Positions 9,371 to 22,785 of a DNA stretch of 64,000 nucleotides are shown here, one piece after another. Where the stretch lies: NCBI GenBank assembly GCA_021234155.1, contig JAJEKV010000066.1:7191618-7255617 (forward strand), given 5' to 3'. The notes under the pieces are model-generated. The model saw nothing but the letters and a program-made list of their open reading frames with translations, searched no databases and was not told where the DNA came from. The stretch comes from Isoetes taiwanensis (Eukaryota > Streptophyta > Lycopodiopsida > Isoetales > Isoetaceae). How positions within the stretch are numbered: position 1 is the stretch's first letter; every line of letters begins with the position of its first letter. A program made the position numbers and the translations under genes.

Positions 9371-12300
9371 ATCTTGTTAATTTGAGATTATCCGGTTTGG
9401 TGGAAAATATTTTTAGAATTTTTCTTAAGTTGATTTCCTAAGATTTTTGAGGTTTTCACCGGCCAAGAATTTTTCCGACTTTCCAAAAATTGTAGAAAAT
9501 TTTTCCTATTATTTTGGTTTTTGATTTTTCCCCCAACCTCGGCATTTAGGAAGATATATTCAAATGGGACTTCCTCCTCGGCAAAGAAGGAGTGCTTGGT
9601 CCAACATGCTTGGTTGGGTGAATACATGTTTGGTTAATTTTCATCTTCAACATCTGTGTCTTATTCAACCGCTTCGCCAGAAGCAGATTATTCTTCCATT
9701 TGATCATTGCGCCTCATCAAATTATCTCATTGTGCTCCTTCAAACCACGACATGTGATCTCTTTCTTTCTTGCTCCAATGAATGCATTGATGCTTGCTTC
9801 AAACCTTGGCATGGGTGTTAGTTTTATGGCATAGTGACTCCTATTGCAAGAGAGATTATTCACAACATGGGCTTATTCTACTCTTCAACCGGAATCATCT
9901 GGCAAACAAAGGCTTTTTTGTTGTTTTTATGTCGAGCTTGGGATAATTTTCAAGACCCGCTATCAATCCCCTTCTTATGATTTTTGAAATTGGTAAGGAG
10001 ATTCATATTTCAATTGGGCAAATGTGTCTAACTCTAATATCTTGTTGATGGTTAGATAAAGTTAGAATCAGATGTTTTATGTGTGTTTTTCCTCCTAATC
10101 TAAAAAACAAAGCTATAAATTTGGTTTGCATATATAAACAGAGGAAAAGGGATACCCGGCAAGGCATCTAATATATGTGTTAATTTTGCTATGCCGCATT
10201 ATAATTCTAGATGAGGTGTGGTTCTACTAGGAAATTTGGGTTATGTTTTAAGGACCTAACTAGGGTTGAGGCTTTACAAGGGAAATTGTGTTCCGTGAGA
10301 TTAGGCTAAGCTTCTAGTATTAGATTCTCTATAAGTTTGTTCCGAGTTTAAATCTTCAGATGGGGAATATTTATGAGCTCCTTTAGCTCATTTTAGGACT
10401 TTGATCGATTAGAAATATCTTGCCTGATTTGAAATACAAAAAGGGCTTTGTGCAAAGGGCTTAGTTTGCTATCGAATTTGGTTGCATGTGGTTTTGTTCT
10501 CTTTGTTTCTTTATACCTAGACATAGACTTGAGACGTAACATACTGTTTGTTCTCTTTTGTATCTTTCTTTTTATACCTAGACATAGACTTGATATGTAA
10601 CATACTTTGGATTCGTTGTCTTTTTAACTTTGATTCATAAATATTTTCATGAATGCCTTTGTCTTCTTCATTGTGGCAGGAGCAAGGGTTTCCATAGATG
10701 TGTTGATATCAATTGTCAATATATGCATGCTAAAGGAATTATAATATATGAAGTGTTAAAGTACAACATGCGATAAAATATTGATATTGCATCCAGGGAT
10801 GAAGATCTGCCATGGCACTTGATGTTTGAATGATACTTGACACTTCCAGACTAGATTTGCATTTACATTTTCCTTTGTAGAATGGAGCTTGCTTTATTTT
10901 GAAAAGATGGGTTAATGGTTATGCCTCTACTTATATCATAGAAGTGGCAGTGTTACATGTCTATTGGACAATGAGCCTTGGTTTTTCTAGGCCTCCTATG
11001 CTTGTCCTCAAGAAGTACAAATTGACATGTATGCAACTTGAAGAGGGCTGAAAATGACAAAACATGTTGATGCCTAAGTTTCTTAAATGATCCTAACATC
11101 TTTCCTTTCTCTTTGAAATAATTATTACTTCTGTCTTGGTTGATAAGTGCTTCTTGGGCTTCTTTGAGATGGATTGCTGAAATGCTTGAAGATTTTTCAG
11201 GAAGCTAGAGAGCTTTACATGATTAAATGTTAAAGTTCACAATTGCTAAAGTCGGTGTGATTTTGTGCAAGGTCGATTTTATTTTGGAGTCATCTCAGGC
11301 AACAAGCCAAACCACGTTCAATAAGTGAAGGTCTTAACATCAACTTTGTCATCCGTAGTCTACTAACTTACAAGTCCATATAATCAAGATCAAAAGCAGC
11401 TAAAACCTTCACCATATTCGGAGACATTTGATCCGGCTCTCGCAAACACGATCGCATTTCAAGGCATAACAAATTCCATTTTCTAATATCACCTGTGTTC
11501 TTTGATTAGGCTCTTCAACGCAAGGTTTTCAACATGAGTTTAGTGATGCTTGGATTGAACCAAGGCTTCCCACTTAGTTCTACATCTTAAAGTTAGTGTC
11601 AAAAGTTGAAGAGGTGGTTCACCGACCAAAACCTTCACCACCACATTCCGTGATATTGGTTTGACGGCAATCATGGCTCCATTTCAGATCATAACAAGTT
11701 TCATTTTTCTATATAAGCCAATTTTACAAGCAAATTCCATTGTAGAACATCATCCACAACATCACAATTTTGAATGTCGCTACCACATCACATTTTGTTC
11801 AAATGAGCTCAAGTAACATCTTCTTAATTTCCTTTAAAAGTTGTTCATTCATCCAATGCATAATTGTATAAAACTTCAAATTGTGATCAGATATGTTTTT
11901 TCTCGTGGTTGTAGCTTCTAGCAAGCTCTTAGTAAGCTTTGTATTGAAAATAGTAGCTAGGCAAAATGGTAATTTTATTCACAAAAAAAAAATTATTTGT
12001 CGTGAGATGTACATACCTTGAGTTATGCAAGACTTAGATTATCCCCGGGTGACAACTTTCCCATGTGGAATGGTGATAAATTGAAATAATTACGTGTTGC
12101 CTTTAAGCCCAAGTGATGGTCAATCTTCATGACCAAAAAAGCATGACTTATGCTTTGTACAAATATCATCTCAATGATCACTACATCGCCTCCTAGGTGC
12201 AACTCATCTAATGAAGTTCGCCAAGATTAGAGATTGCTTTATTTGGTAAAGAAATATTACCGATTCCTTGATTTTAAATGTAAATCGCCATATGCTTCTT

Positions 12301-12840
12301 AGTTGTTCATGTAGTTGATCTTGAGATCCCTAAAACTATAAACACATTGACCTCCGTGTATCTTGGTTTTTATTATATCCGATAAAAAGAAAAAAGTAAT
12401 TATGTAATAATGATATTTTAGGACATGCAAAAGAATCTGAAAAATTGATTATATCTTCTATTTGTCTGTAGCATGGTTTCTTAGAGATCTATTGAGATAC
12501 TCTTGCCTTTTTGGCATGGATTTGACGCTTCCTCGCTTTGCCAAAAATCTCTCGGTGCGCAACTTTGTTAGCAGATTCATGGATCAAATCAAATATGAGT
12601 AACTAATATTATAACGCTTACTATACCGATTTGTTCTCATTTATGAACAGGTGTTAGACTATTGCCAAAGAATCATGTTGAGAAGGGCATATGTTCCCAA
12701 GCATAAGGACATTCTCAAAGCTTTTCTAGCTTCACAAATACTTTAAGGATTTATTAAAATTTTACTGCATCAAAAGGTTTTCGAAAAGGCAAGGTGAATT
12801 GCATGCAATAGAACGCCATATCCGAATGTCAAGAGAAGGA
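9371..12840. other. Unassigned non-coding DNA (copy A)
   Basis: No recognisable gene, RNA or complete element. A ~60 bp tandem duplication lies at 10496-10606 (units containing atacctagacatagacttga). Minus-strand codons at 9388-9627 are partly open in both copies but match nothing I know. Confidence 0.6.
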
Positions 12841-13159
12841 GGGTGAAAGCATGCTATGGTGTACCACTTTTGAACCCCAAAAAGTACCTACATCGGGTAC
12901 TTTTTAAACCCGTACTTTCTCGCTTTTTCTTTCCATTAAAATCAATCCAAAATTTTTGAATTGAAGGTCAATAACATGTCAATCTATTGTATTAAAGGAT
13001 AACAATACTATTAGAGACTAAAATAAATGAATCAACTTTGAAATTATTGTTTATTGAGAAATTTATGCAGTTCTAAGTACCCAAGGTTGGTAATGCTTCG
13101 GTAGTTTTGCACTCCCAAAAAAAGAACTTTAGATGGTACACCTTAGCATGCTTTTACCC
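12841..13159. mobile_element. Short TIR element, MITE-like (copy A)
   Basis: Ends are inverted repeats: gggtgaaagcatgctatggt at left, and at right the reverse complement of gggtaaaagcatgctaaggt. The length is 319 bp. The inside is AT-rich and has no ORF. A target duplication is not clear (flanks gaagga and aggaag). Copy B at 39652-39972 preserves additional internal hairpins. Confidence 0.65.
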
Positions 13160-14040
13160 AGGAAGAAAATGTATGAGGATATAAGAGCACAATAATTATA
13201 ATTGCTTGATTGATAAGCATGCCCTCTAAAATTTTTAGTAAATTTTCTGTTGTCCTCAAAAAGGACCAATCACTTCCATACCAGGGCAAGATTTTCTGCA
13301 GGCTTTTGCGTTCCTTTTTTATTGCACGATAAGGCAGCTGATTTTCTCATAATCACTGCTTGATTCTTGGGAATCTAAATGGTTTTGCGAGAGCACAATT
13401 GTAGTCCAGGACCAAGAGGCGTATATATAGAACCTTATAATGAAGTGGATATGGACTCAACAATTTCAAGTAAGTATGTTCATGTTTAGGCTCGTGTTTT
13501 TGCCTTTTTCTTTGTATTGCCACAAATCTTATTACATGGAAGGGCCTACATTTCAAGTTCTTATTATCGCATGAACCATTTCCTTCTTTCGAATGAGTGT
13601 ATGTCCTAAGTTAACATAGAATGTATTAGCTGCAATTTTGGAAGGCACTTGGGTGAAGGACACTGACGTTACCCGAGTGAAGGACACAAATGTTATTCTT
13701 AAATTCAACCAGCAGCTTCCAAAGTCTATGTAAATCAAGCCGCCAAGTAAGGGTCGGGCAACTTTAGGTAATGTCAATCTAGAAGTATCGTTTTATTGTT
13801 AATTGTCTGGACATGTGAAAGCTTATTCCCAAATTTAATTAGCCTCCTTTCTCGATGTGCAACACATGCCTTTTATGGCTCATACGCTTCTAGCATGGAA
13901 GAGAGAAAATAATTAGTTCTACTCATAAAAGACATGCCCTTTTGTGGCTCATCTGGGATTCTAGCATGGAAGAGAGAACAAATTGTTATTAGAGAATCAT
14001 TAACTTTATGCAAAGCATGAGAGTATTTCCATTTCAGATT
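13160..14040. other. Unassigned non-coding DNA with an ~80 bp tandem duplication (copy A)
   Basis: Two units at about 13833-13983 share acatgcc(c)ttttatggctcat and tctagcatggaagagag. Nothing else is recognised. Confidence 0.55.
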
Positions 14041-14045
14041 CATTT

Positions 14046-14320
14046 TGCGGGTGTTTGTCTTAGTGGTAACACACTAGTTCTTGTAACTATAGGGTCTCGA
14101 AGTTCAAGACCACTTTAATCGCGACTTTGAACTATTGGGTGTCAAAACCCACGACGCACGTGGTTCAAAGGTGGCCCAACCGAAAGCAATGTAGTATGAT
14201 GTGTGGTCACATGTCCAGCTTGGGTCGCTTAGATCTTTATGAAGCTGACCATCAACTATTCAGTAAAGTTTTTAAACAATTAATAAGTGTTTGCTTCTTT
14301 CAAGCTTGCTGAAATGAATA
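14046..14320 (+). mobile_element. tRNA-derived SINE (copy A, corrupted)
   Basis: Counterpart of the clearer copy at 40868. The A-box-like segment cttagtggtaac and B-box-like gaagttcaagacc have each gained or changed a base compared with copy B. The 3' end is uncertain. Confidence 0.5.
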
Positions 14321-15489
14321 TTAGTTTTTTCTTTTTTTTCTTTTTCTAATCTCTACATCTCTCTAATAATCGATAACGCAAATTGACCTCCCGGGTGAAA
14401 TGGATATTAGTTATTTTTTCTTGAGTAGATTCCATACCTCTTCAACACCAAGAAATTGATTTCATCATCTTATTTATTTTCTTATGCGATCTACCACCAA
14501 GACATCAATACCATCCGTGGCTATAACTAAATGTAGCTTCTAAATTAAGCTTTTGTTTGTACCTTTGGTTTGCCCCTCATTTCACAAAGAAAGAGCCCGG
14601 CTCTCCATTTCAAGTTCTCGCATTGTTGGAATTGACAAAGAATCCGCCTTCCATTTCAAGATCCAGGATTGCTGGAACTTGATTAATCCTCAAAGTGATT
14701 TTGAAAGCTATATCCTGCATTCTACTAGATTTTTCTCCAACTAGAATATATAGCTTTTAAACTATTAGCAACACCAACAATATACTCTTTCCATACTTTA
14801 TGTATTTTGAGAATTCATCTACACTCTATACCGAGGTATATCCGTTGAGCTTTAACAACAAAGCATACCGATATATTTTGGCAATGGGTCCTCTTCGTTG
14901 ATACTACATTTTTGTCGCTAAACTTATTTATGCAACTGCATAGCTACATGTATTTGTGCTCCTTTTACATTCAAATTTCAAGCCTGCCATACCAAATAAG
15001 GTTCTCAAATGATAATACCAACATCCTCGCTCTCAAATTGTCAAGGCTTTGAAAGAACTACAAGAAATATAAGAAATTTTCAAACATCAAAGAAATGAAA
15101 GAACTATAAGAAAATATAAGATCAATATGTTGCTTTCTATTGTAGATTCATCTTTTGAGAGTTCGACGGATAAACATTTACTATGTTCTATATAGCCCAC
15201 ACGATGATTTTCGTATCCCTTACCTAAAATTTGCTTCACTCTTTTTAACTCAGAATTTTAATTTGTTACACTTTTGTAGATGAATCTTCCTCGGGCTACG
15301 AGACCTTAATGCTACGATCGTTAGCAATCATCATCATAATTTGATTTTTCTCATCTAACATTTCAGATACTCAGAAAGCCTATTCTAGAAAGTTCTAGAT
15401 AAGCTCAAGGCGATTTCATGGATTCCTATTTGCTTTTGCTTTACGCTTCCTTTGCATCCGAGACTATGCCCGACCAATATCCTATTAGT
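14321..15489. other. Unassigned non-coding DNA (copy A)
   Basis: Contains a ~55 bp tandem duplication near 14590-14690 (ctccatttcaag... attg(t/c)tggaa). No gene or RNA is recognised. Confidence 0.5.
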
Positions 15490-15660
15490 ACTTAAAGAAT
15501 TTTAAACATTGTTACTTGATGGCAACCCGATATCTCATTACTTTGCCCTGCTAATAAATTGTCCTCGCTCTGCATTCCATGCTTGGACTACCAAGACTAA
15601 CATCCGAAGGCTACACCCCGAGTTATCATATTCAGACAAGAACCAACCGGCCCCAAAGAA
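15490..15660 (-). pseudogene. Second fragment of the copia protease region (copy A)
   Basis: Homologous to 6574-6720: shares ctgctaataaattgtcctcg, caagactaacatccga and a ccgagttatcatattc block. It is an isolated piece of the same element family, without LTR sequence on its left. Confidence 0.5.
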
Positions 15661-16134
15661 AAGTGCCGATGAATGCCGGAGATATTAAATATAATGAAGA
15701 CACATAGATGGCTCTCGGGCGGTTTTAGAAAATCCGCGCTGAAGGAGGAAGAAAACCATGGTCAGAGTGGTCTTCGCACCCACATAGAGCAAGGCTCAAT
15801 GCTTATAAGTAGATTCTGAAATATCAGATACTTGCAAAGGACAATACGCAAGACAAACATACCAAATAATGGGGAAACTAACTGTAAAATAAATGCAAGA
15901 ATGTGCACTTCTTACATCTCTTATAATACAACCACTAAATCATATGAAACCTTAATTTTAAACGCTTATAAATATACTTTTGCACCACCCAAAACATTTG
16001 AGGTATGGAGATAGATATCGGTATTAAAGATGTGTTGATGAATAAGGGGGAAGCCGCTCGACTCCGAGGGGAAATCTCGACTACGAGCCGGGAGGCTACG
16101 CTGACCCTAATCAAGCCCGGCGACTTTGCCCTAC

Positions 16135-16639
16135 TGAAGTGTTAGAATCACATCGAAACTAGGCAGAATAGGCCGACATGGAACCATACCTTACTATGTA
16201 TGTGAAAAAACATGGATTGGTCCCTTAATATTTTATTGGAATATATGATTGTTTTTAATGATATTCGTTTCATGTATCCATAATTTTGGGGTTGTTCTTG
16301 CCTGGAAAATAATGTAATATGTTATCAGATTATACATTATTTTCGTCTTAATGTTCCAGGATTCTGATGTCATGAATTTAAAGAACTTGCCCTTCTGTTT
16401 TGCATATTTCAAGTCGCATCTAGAAGACGCATGGGAATTGCAATGTTTATATGATTTATCAAGTCCAAAAAAAAAGCTAAAAAAAAAACAAAAGCCCCTT
16501 AGGAAACTAGAAAATTACTGCAGGTTGGCGTAATTTTGGAATTGACATAATCCCAATTTAATTGAATGATGGTTTTTGAATAGTTTATTTTTAATTAATT
16601 ATATTTATTAGCACACCAGCCCAACCAAGCCTACATTCT
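16135..16639. other. Unassigned sequence between duplication end and copia element
   Basis: Begins tgaagtgttagaatc directly after the end of copy A. I see no LTR similarity to the 3' LTR near 19 kb and no ORF that matches a family. It includes an A-rich run near 16465. Confidence 0.5.
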
Positions 16640-18962
16640 TCCTTGCAATTCTGGGCTATTCACATAGCAGTTCTAAATCAGCCAAACCTTAGGTGGCATG
16701 AGGTTACGCCGTTGGATCTGCATTTTCTTAAATCGATGGCCATGAAAAGAAATGGCCAAAATTTTACACGGAGATATGGAAAGAGCGAGCTTTGGCTCGT
16801 CGGTTGCTAAGCCAAGCATTCTGAGATCAAACTCTATATGGATCTTGGATTGGTAAGCAACCAACATTATCCCATCTAAAAGTGTTTGGTCATATCGGAT
16901 ATGTGCATGTACCTAAACAAAAACGAAGAAAATGGGAGGACCATAGTATCAAGTGTATCTTTGTTGGCTATACAGTATGTTTGCCAAGGCATACTGTATG
17001 TACAACCCCTTTACCAAGAAAGGTTTCATCTTCCGAGATGTTACATTTGTTGAAGATACCTTCTGGAATCACAAAAAAGATGTACCTCCTATATCTTGGT
17101 GTCAAGGCCCCTGGCAAGTCCTCTATCCTCCAATATCTCCTCTCACTCAAGATGATAACATGCAACCCAATCCTCCAATTATTCAAGCAGAGCAATCAGC
17201 TCCTGTTATAGTTCTAGAGGAAGCCCCAACAAACATAAACACTGAAGATCTTGCTCCCAAGCTTATGCAAGATGAAGATGTTCGGATGCCCAATCACTCA
17301 CCTCGAAGGATTTGGAAGCCCACGATAATGGGCAACAATTTATGGATAGCCCACTTCCTCTAGTGGCATCCCCAAGTACAAGTCGATATGGTTGAAAACG
17401 TACTTCTTCTTTGAAGACTTTGGAGTCTTCCATGCAATCATTAAAGAAGCATTTTGCTATCATAGTTGGTGATCCACTGACTCTTAAAGATGCTTTATCA
17501 GATCTAAATTCCAAAGAATGGCACGATGCTATGGTTTTTGAATATGATTCTCTCATGAAGAATCATACATGGACCTTGCAACCACTCCCACCAGGGCGCA
17601 AAGCAATTGGTTGTAATTGGCTCTTTAAACGCAAATTCAAAGCTGATGGATCCATTAATCGTTATAAAGCAAGATTAGTAGCAAAAGGATCCTCTCAAAT
17701 TGAAGGGATACATTACCTTGATACCTTCTCTCCTGTTGTCAAAATGGCATCCATCGGAACTCTCCTTACACTTGCTGCTGCTCAAGATATGTACATCCAT
17801 CAACTGGATGTTAAGGCTGCATTTCTCAATGGTAATTAACTTGGAAGAAGATATCTCCGTGAAACAACCTGAAGGTTATGTTCAACCTGGACAAGAGTCT
17901 CTAGTATGCAAGTTACATAAGCCGTTATATGGCCTCAAATAGTCTCCACGAGCATGGTATCAACGGATTGACACCTTTCTCAAGTCACATAACTATAAGC
18001 AAGGGGGAGCGAGTGTAAACAAATTCTTGTCAAAGAAATTCAAATGATTGATTATGGTGAAATTGCTTACTGCTTAGGAATCCAAGTCCTAAGAAATCGG
18101 AAAAAGAAGACAATTCATCTCAGTCAACAAAAATATATTGAAGATCTCTTAAAAAAATTTGAGATGGATAAGAGTAAGTCAATAAGTACTCCAATGGATG
18201 TGAATATAAATTTGTCCAAAGATATGTGTCCTCAAAATCCTCAAGAAGAAGAGACTATGAAGAATACATCTTATGCAAGTGCAGTAGGCAGTCTCATGTA
18301 TGCTGCTATATGTACAAGACCTGACATTGCTCAAGAAGTCAGTTTCATGAGTTAATTCTTAAGTAATCTAGGACCTATGCACTGGGCTGCAGTGAAGAGA
18401 ATTCTTCGCTATCTTTCTGGCACCCCTAACTTTGGACTTACATTACAAGGTGGCTCGTTCACACTCACAGGTTATAGTGATGCTTCTTATGCCAGTGGTG
18501 TTGAAATTCGCAAACCCACAATTGGATATTATTTTCAACTTGGAAAAAGCACCATCTCCTGGTATAGTAAAAAGCAACCTACAATTGAAATCCTTATCAA
18601 GTGTTGAAGCCGAATATATAACTATTTGCCAAGCAATAAAAGAAGCCATATGGCTCTGCAGGTTACTTGAAGACATCATGATACCTTCACAAGAACCAGT
18701 GTTAATCAAGACTGATAGCACAAGTTGCATCGGCATGGCAACACAACTAAGAATCAATGCTAAACCAAGACATATTGAGATCCAGTACCATTTTGTACGA
18801 GAAAAGATTCTTGAGAAGAAGATTGAACTTCAATATTGCCCCATTGAAGATATAGTAGCAGATTTTCTTACAAAACCTCTACCAAAAGACAAATTTGTTC
18901 TATGCAGACAAAGCCTCAACATAGAAGACAGTTCGAAGGCATCGGCTAAGAGGGAGCCTTAA
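16640..18962 (+). pseudogene. Ty1/copia pol, 5'-truncated and broken (INT-RT-RH)
   Basis: Readable pieces in order: the end of the integrase core (SHLKVFGHIGYVHVP, KCIFVGY; about 16850-16980); the start of RT (AIGCNWLFKRKFKADGS, RYKARLVAKGSSQ, TFSPVVKMASI, QLDVKAAFLNG; 17411-17839); CKLHKPLYGLK then a stop (17942); the RT thumb/connection (YCLGIQVLRNRKKKTIHLSQ, 18044-); GSLMYAAICTRPDIA; and RNase H (GYSDASYASG, SVEAEYITICQAIKEAIWL, HIEIQYHFVREKI, DFLTKPLPKDKF; 18377-18962). The segment that should carry the YVDD catalytic motif between SHNYKQ (18001) and KFLSKKF (18030) is deleted. There are several frameshifts and stops. Gag and most of integrase are absent. Confidence 0.92.
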
Positions 18963-19397
18963 CAGAATGGCATTCCGTTGGTTATCCGCTGCCTGTAAAC
19001 TAGTGTGCATTCTGCCACGTCACCCATAAGCCACATAAGCTTGTCCACCTCATTGATCCATGTCTCCAATAGACATGCCTTTTCCAATACCCATGTCCTT
19101 TCCCAAAAGACATGCCCTCATGACCTTTCATATACTTTTACTTGCTTACATAAATTGTTCTATTTTCCATATTTCAATACAATTCAACTCAAGCATTGCA
19201 CAACTACAGGGGAGCCCTTCCAGTCTGCCGCTACTGTCTCTCAAAACAGATATGTATTCTCAAATTCATACATGAATATATGATTCCATTATATATTCAA
19301 TTTTGTATGATTATATAAGATTCTTGTTTTCTGCCATATGCATTATATTTAATTTCATTGTCTACTGATTTGCTCTATTATCACAGCAGACCTAACA
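18955..19397 (+). repeat. 3' LTR of the copia element (putative)
   Basis: Follows a purine-rich tract (aagagggagcc) just after the RNase H reading frame. It starts cttaacagaatgg, close to the common copia LTR start TGTTAACAG, and ends agacctaaca, the usual inverted tip. No matching 5' LTR is in the window, so the boundaries are inferred from the tips alone. Confidence 0.6.
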
Positions 19398-22300
19398 ATT
19401 TGCTTGTTTTAGATAAGTTTTGAACCAGTCCCTTTGTCAGAAGTCTACGCTTAGATAATAGATAAACCTATGCGGACAAAGAAAATGCTATCTTGCCCTC
19501 CTTTCTACATCATGTTCTCTAACTTTAACTATACGAGATATGTCTAATCTACCAGTGCACAATGATGATGTTCAAGAAATTTGTCAACTTGAACATTGGA
19601 AAGTTTGTGGTTTATATATCTTACTATTACATAGCATTTCAGAATAATACATACTCTTTCTCTTCAAAAAAATTACAGATGTAAAGGAAATTAAATGCAA
19701 CTAGTTGCTAGATGAAAATACGTACCTAGCAAAGGTCTACAATCTGCTTCCTTGCCAATCACAGCTCCAAGACAATCTCGAGGGGCAATCTATAATACAA
19801 AGATACCTAGTGCATATTTGAAGGAGAGGCGAGACATGGATTTATAGAAATGGTATTAGGAATGAGAGAATGCTTCTACATCAGTTGCCACCATTGAAGA
19901 CATAATGAAAGCTCGTTCCATCAGAAAAACGTAAATAAAAGCATCAACAGCATCCCACTTACACATAATCTTGTACCGCAATACCTTCTAGCCCGCACTT
20001 TTATCTTCCTTGCAAGGTAAAGGACTTGAATTTCCATTGCCGTCACTGCATTTTCTTCAATTGAATGGCATTGTAGTCAAGAATAAATAGAAATCTGGAA
20101 AACAAACTAGCAAATGGCCAACAGGAGAAAGCGGATGATGAAAAATCTGCCCTGGAAACAGATGGCGCAGTCGCCTAATAATGCCTAAAGAAAGTCTGAC
20201 CACCTTGGGCAAAAGATTCGAACTAGTTGAACTCGACATAGACATCCTGATGTTTGCAGGTTCTGATGCTTGCCAATATTGAAGCTTCAAAAGGCCGCCA
20301 TGACGTTGCAAAATTCAGGGGACACGAACACAGACAAGAACAGAAGGGAAGGAAAAAAAGAAAAAATAGACGGGCTTGCACAAGGAATATGAGTTCCGGT
20401 GAGTTTTCTAGCAGATTGAGCAAAGAGGATATCTGTGGAAAGAGCTCGAAGAGGGTAAATGCAATTTTTTGGGGCTTTTCAATATTTACTGACAGTAAGA
20501 TCAGAAAATATAGCATCTAATAGTGTATATTGAAATTTGCTGAGGTTTAGTGCACGTGTATAGGCTAGAATTTGAGAAATTGTTGTAGGGAAGGTTAGGC
20601 AAGCCTGCTAAAAATAATAAAAAATAAAAATAAATTATCATCCTTAAGATATTCATAGATATAGCCTCATTTATTCATAGATATAGGCCTCATTTTAACA
20701 AATCCTACAGCTTTCTCAACTAACTAACTCTTCGCAACTCACTTTCGGACTAGCATCCTCAATATCCATCTCTATTTCCTCAAGTATACATAGCTTTGAG
20801 TAGAGAGTATTTTCTCTACATTCTTCGATGGTCCTTCTAGTAGCAAACAACTGAACTTTAGTTAAAAGTTAAAAATGATAGAAAATAGAGCTATCTAAAT
20901 ATGCAAGAGCTTTTAAGATCCGTAGAGGCATTTTCAGTTAGCACACGGTTTATGGGCAGCACAACCATGACCTAATCTAGCCTATTAGAGATGCATCCCA
21001 TTTGATGCTCCACATTGCTTTATGCTTTATCCAAACAAGACTCCTTGCCAATTTTTGAATCCTCCATGCATGCAGCTGAATTCTCGATTAGATTTGTCCA
21101 TCTAAAGTTTGAGATTCTTAACTTTCATGTTCACAAAGTCATAGAGGTCTTCAAAGAGAGGATTAGTCAACAGATTCGAATAGTTAACAGTCCTAACCTA
21201 TACAACTGTCACCGTATTTTCAAAGGGGTGTATTAGATCTTCAGGTTCACAACCTTCAAGATTCAGACTACGTGAAGGTTTATTCGGAACAACTACTTCA
21301 CCATCAGCCAAGGATACATCAGTAGAACATACCCCCTTATAAATAGAGTGGTTGATGGTGCTCGGTGGGCAATAGCTTGAAAAGAATCAAATCCAACTTG
21401 AGCAACAGAAGCATTCCTGAGAAGCATTTCCTTCTTATGCAGTAATTTCTTATGTGCTTTCTATTATGATCATTCATATTGCTTTTAAATGTATTGGAGG
21501 AGTCTACAGCTGCAATAGTATGGACAGAGCTTGCAACTGTATGGACAGAACTTACAGACAGGGGAAGGCATATAAATGTGGGTTCTAGCCGAAGTGAATT
21601 TTTGGATGTAAATTTAACAGAGAAATACATGATGAAAGCTATGGTTCTTTTAGCATATACAGCTTATCTAAGTGCACCCATAGAGGATTGAAGATAAAGT
21701 CCTTGAAGATGCCTTTTGTGTTAACATGCATAATTCAGAGGCTAAGGTAAATTTTTGGATGTAAAACTATATTCAACTTATTTAAGAATTCCACATACCA
21801 GTTTATTTTTCTGCATGCATTTATATAAGATTTTTTGATTCTATAAAAGTTTAATCTAGGATTCCAAGTTTTGATCGATTTTAAATGTTTGTTGATTTGG
21901 CTATGGCGTTCATCTCTTGATATGCCAGACCTGTATTGTACTGTACAACACTCATGGCAGATGGTTCAGACTTCATCAAGAGATACAAATGGTTCATACT
22001 TAAGAAATCCACTCTTGATCAATAAATACCACTCTGGGTGACATGGCATAGATATAGCTATGTTAAGAACCATGTCCATGATGTTCTTGCTATGATTAAT
22101 CAATCTATATAATTATGTTTTTGCACTCTGCAGTTGGAGTCCTGGAATTTCTAAAATTCAATCATGTTGTAAACATATATGAATGTGTAGAAATGCTTTT
22201 AAGTTTGGCCTTATACAAAACTTGATGATAGTCATTTTGCAGGGAAATTAGACTGATGTTATGATTCTAGATCGAAGGTCTATGTTGTATCTGCTTCTAT

Positions 22301-22581
22301 CTTTGCGGGAGAGCCTTATGAATTGAGGTGGAGTTGTAAATTGTGATGACACCATGCATCATGCTGATTATTTCTTTTGACCTGTTTTAGTCTAGATTTG
22401 GACATTTAAAGGTACAAAGGTGAGTTTCTTAACTAATTGGAATATATCTGATGCAACTTCAATACAATATATATTCTTATAACGCATCCATGCTATGATC
22501 AAGCACAATCAACAATACTATGGAGGCAACTGCAATTTGTAATTAGTGATTTGTGATTTGAAAATAGGAAGTTACACCAAC
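19398..22581. other. 3.2 kb with no recognisable feature
   Basis: AT-rich sequence with only short ORFs on both strands, none resembling a known family. Small direct repeats occur (attcatagatatag twice at 20652-20690; tatggacaga twice at 21519-21550). Nothing resembling a tRNA, rRNA or LTR was seen. Confidence 0.55.
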
Positions 22582-22785
22582 CAATCATTTTTGTACCCCA
22601 AACCATACGTCTAAATCAACACAAAACAATTTCGTACCCTAAACCATAGATATAAATCAACACAAAACAATTTCGTACCCCAAACCAACAAAAAGCAATT
22701 TCCTGCCCTAAACCATACATGTAAATCAACACAAAACAATTTTGTACCCCAAACCATACGTATAAATCAACATAAAACAATCCCT
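22582..22785. repeat. Minisatellite, ~42 bp unit x5
   Basis: Units follow aat-tt-gtaccccaaaccata-cgtataaatcaacacaaaac, five in a row with the third shortened. A minus-strand ORF here (VLIYMYGLG-type repeats) is a by-product of the repeat and not a gene. Confidence 0.85.

Larger units (their letters stand above)
1..16134 (+). repeat. Segmental duplication, copy A (16.1 kb, continues left of window)
   Basis: This block matches 26789-43007 nearly base for base in the same orientation. For example, the 137-codon stretch at 1465-1878 is identical to 28255-28668. The first base already matches, so the left end is outside the window. The match stops after the shared bases gccctac at 16134. Differences cluster at CTG/CAG trinucleotides and are often small indels. 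LINE reading frames are long in copy B and broken in copy A. It may be a real tandem duplication or an assembly artefact such as two haplotypes placed in series. Confidence 0.93.

Noticed and set aside
13353-13777. Two minus-strand ORFs of 67 and 74 codons
   Set aside because: No recognisable motif, and the first is not kept open in copy B.
1-16134. Copy differences explained as 5mC deamination
   Set aside because: Deamination gives C-to-T or G-to-A changes only; here many differences are insertions, deletions or reordered bases at CTG/CAG.
16135-16600. 5' LTR of the copia element, beginning tgttagaatc at 16139
   Set aside because: Not similar to the 3' LTR at 18955-19397 and no matching target duplication; only the TGTTAG tip is suggestive.
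22582-22785. Possible CRISPR-like array
   Set aside because: Units are contiguous with no unique spacers, in a plant context; ordinary minisatellite.
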